Assembly: GCA_037481655.1 (NCBI GenBank)
Contig: JBBFLF010000022.1
Coordinates: forward strand, 1-38,059
Source: Desulfobaccales bacterium
GTDB taxonomy: Bacteria > Desulfobacterota > Desulfobaccia > Desulfobaccales > 0-14-0-80-60-11
Direction: 5' to 3'
Length of the DNA stretch: 38,059 nucleotides
In this document: positions 36,049-38,059 of the stretch, piece after piece
Layout: every line of letters starts with the position of its first letter
Numbering within the stretch: the first letter of the stretch is position 1
Notes under the pieces: generated by a model
Databases searched by the model: none
Seen by the model: only the letters and a program-made list of their open reading frames with translations
What the model was told of the DNA's origin: nothing
Translations under genes and position numbers: made by a program

Positions 36049-36486
36049 ATGAGGAGAAAAAGAGAAAATTCCGAACGGGAAGTTTATCAAAACCCCTTAA
36101 AAAAACGCCCTCGGGGCCGCCCCTGGCCCAAGGGGGTCAGCGGCAATCCCGCCGGCCGGCCCAAGGGGGCCAAAAACAAATTCACCCTGGCAGTGGAAAC
36201 AGGCATCCGCCGGGCCAAGGAGAAGCTGGCCCAGCCTAGGATCTTCGATCCGGACAAGCCCCACGAGTCCTGGGACGGGTATTACCTCCAGGAGGGCCTG
36301 TGGTTCGCCTGGGACCCCATCCGGCGGGAACATATCCTCTTGCCAGACCAGGATCCCGCCCCTAAGCCCCCCGCCCGCTTTGACCCCGCCGAACGCCGCA
36401 CGGAAATGGTCTGGAAAGGCCGCCTCATCTACGTCCAGCACGGCTGGCCTTTCGACCCGGGCACCTGGAAGCGCTTAAAAATTTAA
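36049..36486 (+). CDS. DUF5681-domain phage-type protein
   Basis: 145 residues from ATG 36049, preferred over ATG 36019 because AAGGAGG (36036-36042) lies 6 nt upstream. The N-terminal third is basic and holds the DUF5681 signature KKRPRGRPWPKGVSGNPAGRPKGAKNKF, common in phage genomes near terminase genes. The rest (about 60-145) has many Trp, Asp and Pro and no recognised fold. A DNA-binding role in packaging is possible (inference). Its last codons overlap the degenerate end repeat of the CRISPR array, and no packaging or capsid gene follows. Confidence 0.8.
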   Translation: MRRKRENSEREVYQNPLKKRPRGRPWPKGVSGNPAGRPKGAKNKFTLAVETGIRRAKEKLAQPRIFDPDKPHESWDGYYLQEGLWFAWDPIRREHILLPDQDPAPKPPARFDPAERRTEMVWKGRLIYVQHGWPFDPGTWKRLKI

Positions 36487-38059
36487 TTAGAACAATTGTG
36501 GGGACAACATTTTCACCTTCCTCCTCCTCTTCAATTAGGTCGGTTCACCCCCACGTGCGTGGGGACAACATGTCGGCTCCGGAGCCATTGCCGGCTATGA
36601 GCTGTTCACCCCCACGTGCGTGGGGACAACGTCTAACCCCTCAGCGTGTTTCCCGAGCAAAACGGTTCACCCCCACGTGCGTGGGGACAACTTTGGGCAA
36701 CTCCTAAATCGCATCTTGAAATACGGTTCACCCCCACGTGCGTGGGGACAACCCTGTCGTCTTGCTCTCCTGGGCTGGCTGTCTTGGTTCACCCCCACGT
36801 GCGTGGGGACAACATTTTTCTAGGCCGGGCCTCCATCGTGTGGTGCGGTTCACCCCCACGTGCGTGGGGACAACTGGTGTTGTAGTTGGTGGTGTTTTCT
36901 GGAACACGGTTCACCCCCACGTGCGTGGGGACAACGCGTATTTGGGGTGGCCGGGCAAAGTCATCCACGGTTCACCCCCACGTGCGTGGGGACAACATAT
37001 CTGGCCCTGGTAGCTGCCCTGGCTCCGGCGGTTCACCCCCACGTGCGTGGGGACAACTAAATACGGAGCTTCATATTGTCACGATCAACCGGTTCACCCC
37101 CACGTGCGTGGGGACAACGCCCCTGGCCTTGCAGGTGGCCCAAGCCCTGAGGGTTCACCCCCACGTGCGTGGGGACAACGGTGGCGCACCGTAGTCAGAA
37201 CCTGGAAATCACGGTTCACCCCCACGTGCGTGGGGACAACCGCCCCCAAAATGGCGCGATGATGAAGCCCCCCGGTTCACCCCCACGTGCGTGGGGACAA
37301 CGGCCTGGGGGGGCCGTCGGCGGCAGCGGCGGCCGGTTCACCCCCACGTGCGTGGGGACAACCACCTGCGCATCAAGGACCTGACAGCCCAAGTCGGTTC
37401 ACCCCCACGTGCGTGGGGACAACCTGGCCGTATAAAGATTTGGGATTGCCAGAGACGGTTCACCCCCACGTGCGTGGGGACAACGTATGGGGGCGGGTGC
37501 CGAGGCCATCAAAGAGCGGTTCACCCCCACGTGCGTGGGGACAACGGGTCTTTATATCCTCAAACTTATCAAATAGACGGTTCACCCCCACGTGCGTGGG
37601 GACAACGCATAGCCAAAGAAGTGGTTTCTGCCACATTGCGGTTCACCCCCACGTGCGTGGGGACAACTGCCCCTCAAACTTCCCCCCACAGCGGGGGCAC
37701 GGTTCACCCCCACGTGCGTGGGGACAACTTGTCTGCTTCCATCTCTATATACGGTTATTCCGGTTCACCCCCACGTGCGTGGGGACAACTTAAACCACCC
37801 TCAGCTAAGATATCAGGCAATCGGTTCACCCCCACGTGCGTGGGGACAACGTCCTACCAGTCCGGTGGTGGCACCCAGAGAGCGGTTCACCCCCACGTGC
37901 GTGGGGACAACTGTTTTTACCATCTCCACCATCTCGTCGTGACCGGTTCACCCCCACGTGCGTGGGGACAACTTAGCGGCTTTCCCGCCCGGGCGTTTGG
38001 TGGCCGGTTCACCCCCACGTGCGTGGGGACAACTGTTTTTACCATCTCCACCATCTCGT
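36480..38059 (-). CRISPR. Type I-E-like CRISPR array, open at the right edge
   Basis: 25 intact 29-bp repeats start at 36541 and then every 61 bp to 38005 (all spacers 32 bp). A degenerate 26th repeat at 36480-36508 keeps only GTGGGGACAAC. The plus-strand repeat is CGGTTCACCCCCACGTG then CGTGGGGACAAC, with a CCCCCACG/CGTGGGG stem. Its complement ends GTGAACCG, matching the I-E handle as in E. coli (ATAAACCG), so crRNA is made from the minus strand. The decayed repeat on the left agrees: it is the leader-distal end. Variants occur at 36602, 36785 and 37151. No cas gene is in the window; leader and cas genes should lie to the right. Confidence 0.97.

Larger units (their letters stand above)
29504..36486. 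mobile_element. Integrated satellite-like element, right end uncertain
   Basis: Bounded on the left by the tRNA fragment. It carries, in one direction, a tyrosine recombinase, an AlpA-like regulator, a primase-helicase, small hypotheticals and a DUF5681 gene, in DNA clearly richer in A+T than the flanks in its left half. This int-alpA-primase order is the plan of P4-like and PICI-like phage satellites; no capsid or tail genes are seen. The right junction is not visible: the last gene runs into a CRISPR array and no second tRNA copy is present in the window. Confidence 0.65.

Noticed and set aside
36498-37942. Chain of frames with HPHVRGDN and SPPRAWGQ repeats
   Set aside because: Translations of the CRISPR repeats themselves, not proteins.
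36509-38004. Self-targeting spacers against this window
   Set aside because: By eye none of the 32-bp spacers matches the element or chromosome shown; only an alignment search could exclude partial matches.

Overview
The window is 38 kb of GC-rich bacterial chromosome with one AT-richer island near 29.5-36.5 kb. Gene content (CTP synthase, FecR-type secreted protein, paired GT9/CgeB glycosyltransferases, PABA genes, KatG) and protein style fit a Gram-negative such as an anaerobic Desulfobacterota (Desulfobacca-like) lineage. That placement is inference from memory of protein families; no marker gene here proves it.

Layout. 0-4.3 kb: pyrG, a FecR-domain exported protein, a 50-residue membrane peptide (all minus), then dinB (plus). 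4.5-12.2 kb: a plus-strand run of six tightly packed genes, alternating CgeB-like and GT9 glycosyltransferases and ending with two small helical proteins. This looks like a protein or flagellar glycosylation locus. 12.4-21.0 kb: the most unusual part. A divergent MetK, a thioredoxin-type ArsC, a P2-type ATPase carrying an N-terminal cysteine-free HMA-like domain, an LEA-like repeat protein, three more HMA-like proteins, two DUF5132-like membrane peptides and a PadR regulator sit together. It recalls membrane-organelle (ferrosome-like) gene sets, but the pump is of a different class. 21.2-24.1 kb: pabC-pabB-pabA, p-aminobenzoate for folate. 24.2-25.8 kb: a zinc-ribbon protein, twin ~50-aa paralogues and a metallophosphatase. 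26-29.2 kb: a secreted HbpS/GlcG-like (DUF336) protein divergent from katG, with a palindrome over the katG -10.

29.5-36.5 kb: an integrated element. It starts at a 49-nt 3' fragment of a tRNA-Lys(UUU)-like gene (likely att site). It then carries a strong integrase promoter with four copies of a 10-bp repeat, a tyrosine recombinase, 1.3 kb of AT-rich DNA with a CRP-like palindrome and a possible structured RNA plus terminator, an AlpA-like HTH protein, a primase-helicase, a hypothetical gene and a DUF5681 gene. The order resembles phage satellites (P4/PICI-like). 36.5 kb to the end: a type I-E-like CRISPR array with 25 intact 29-bp repeats on an exact 61-bp period. It is transcribed on the minus strand, so its leader and any cas genes should lie beyond the right edge. 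Its degenerate terminal repeat overlaps the end of the last element gene, and the final, cut-off spacer duplicates one two units earlier.
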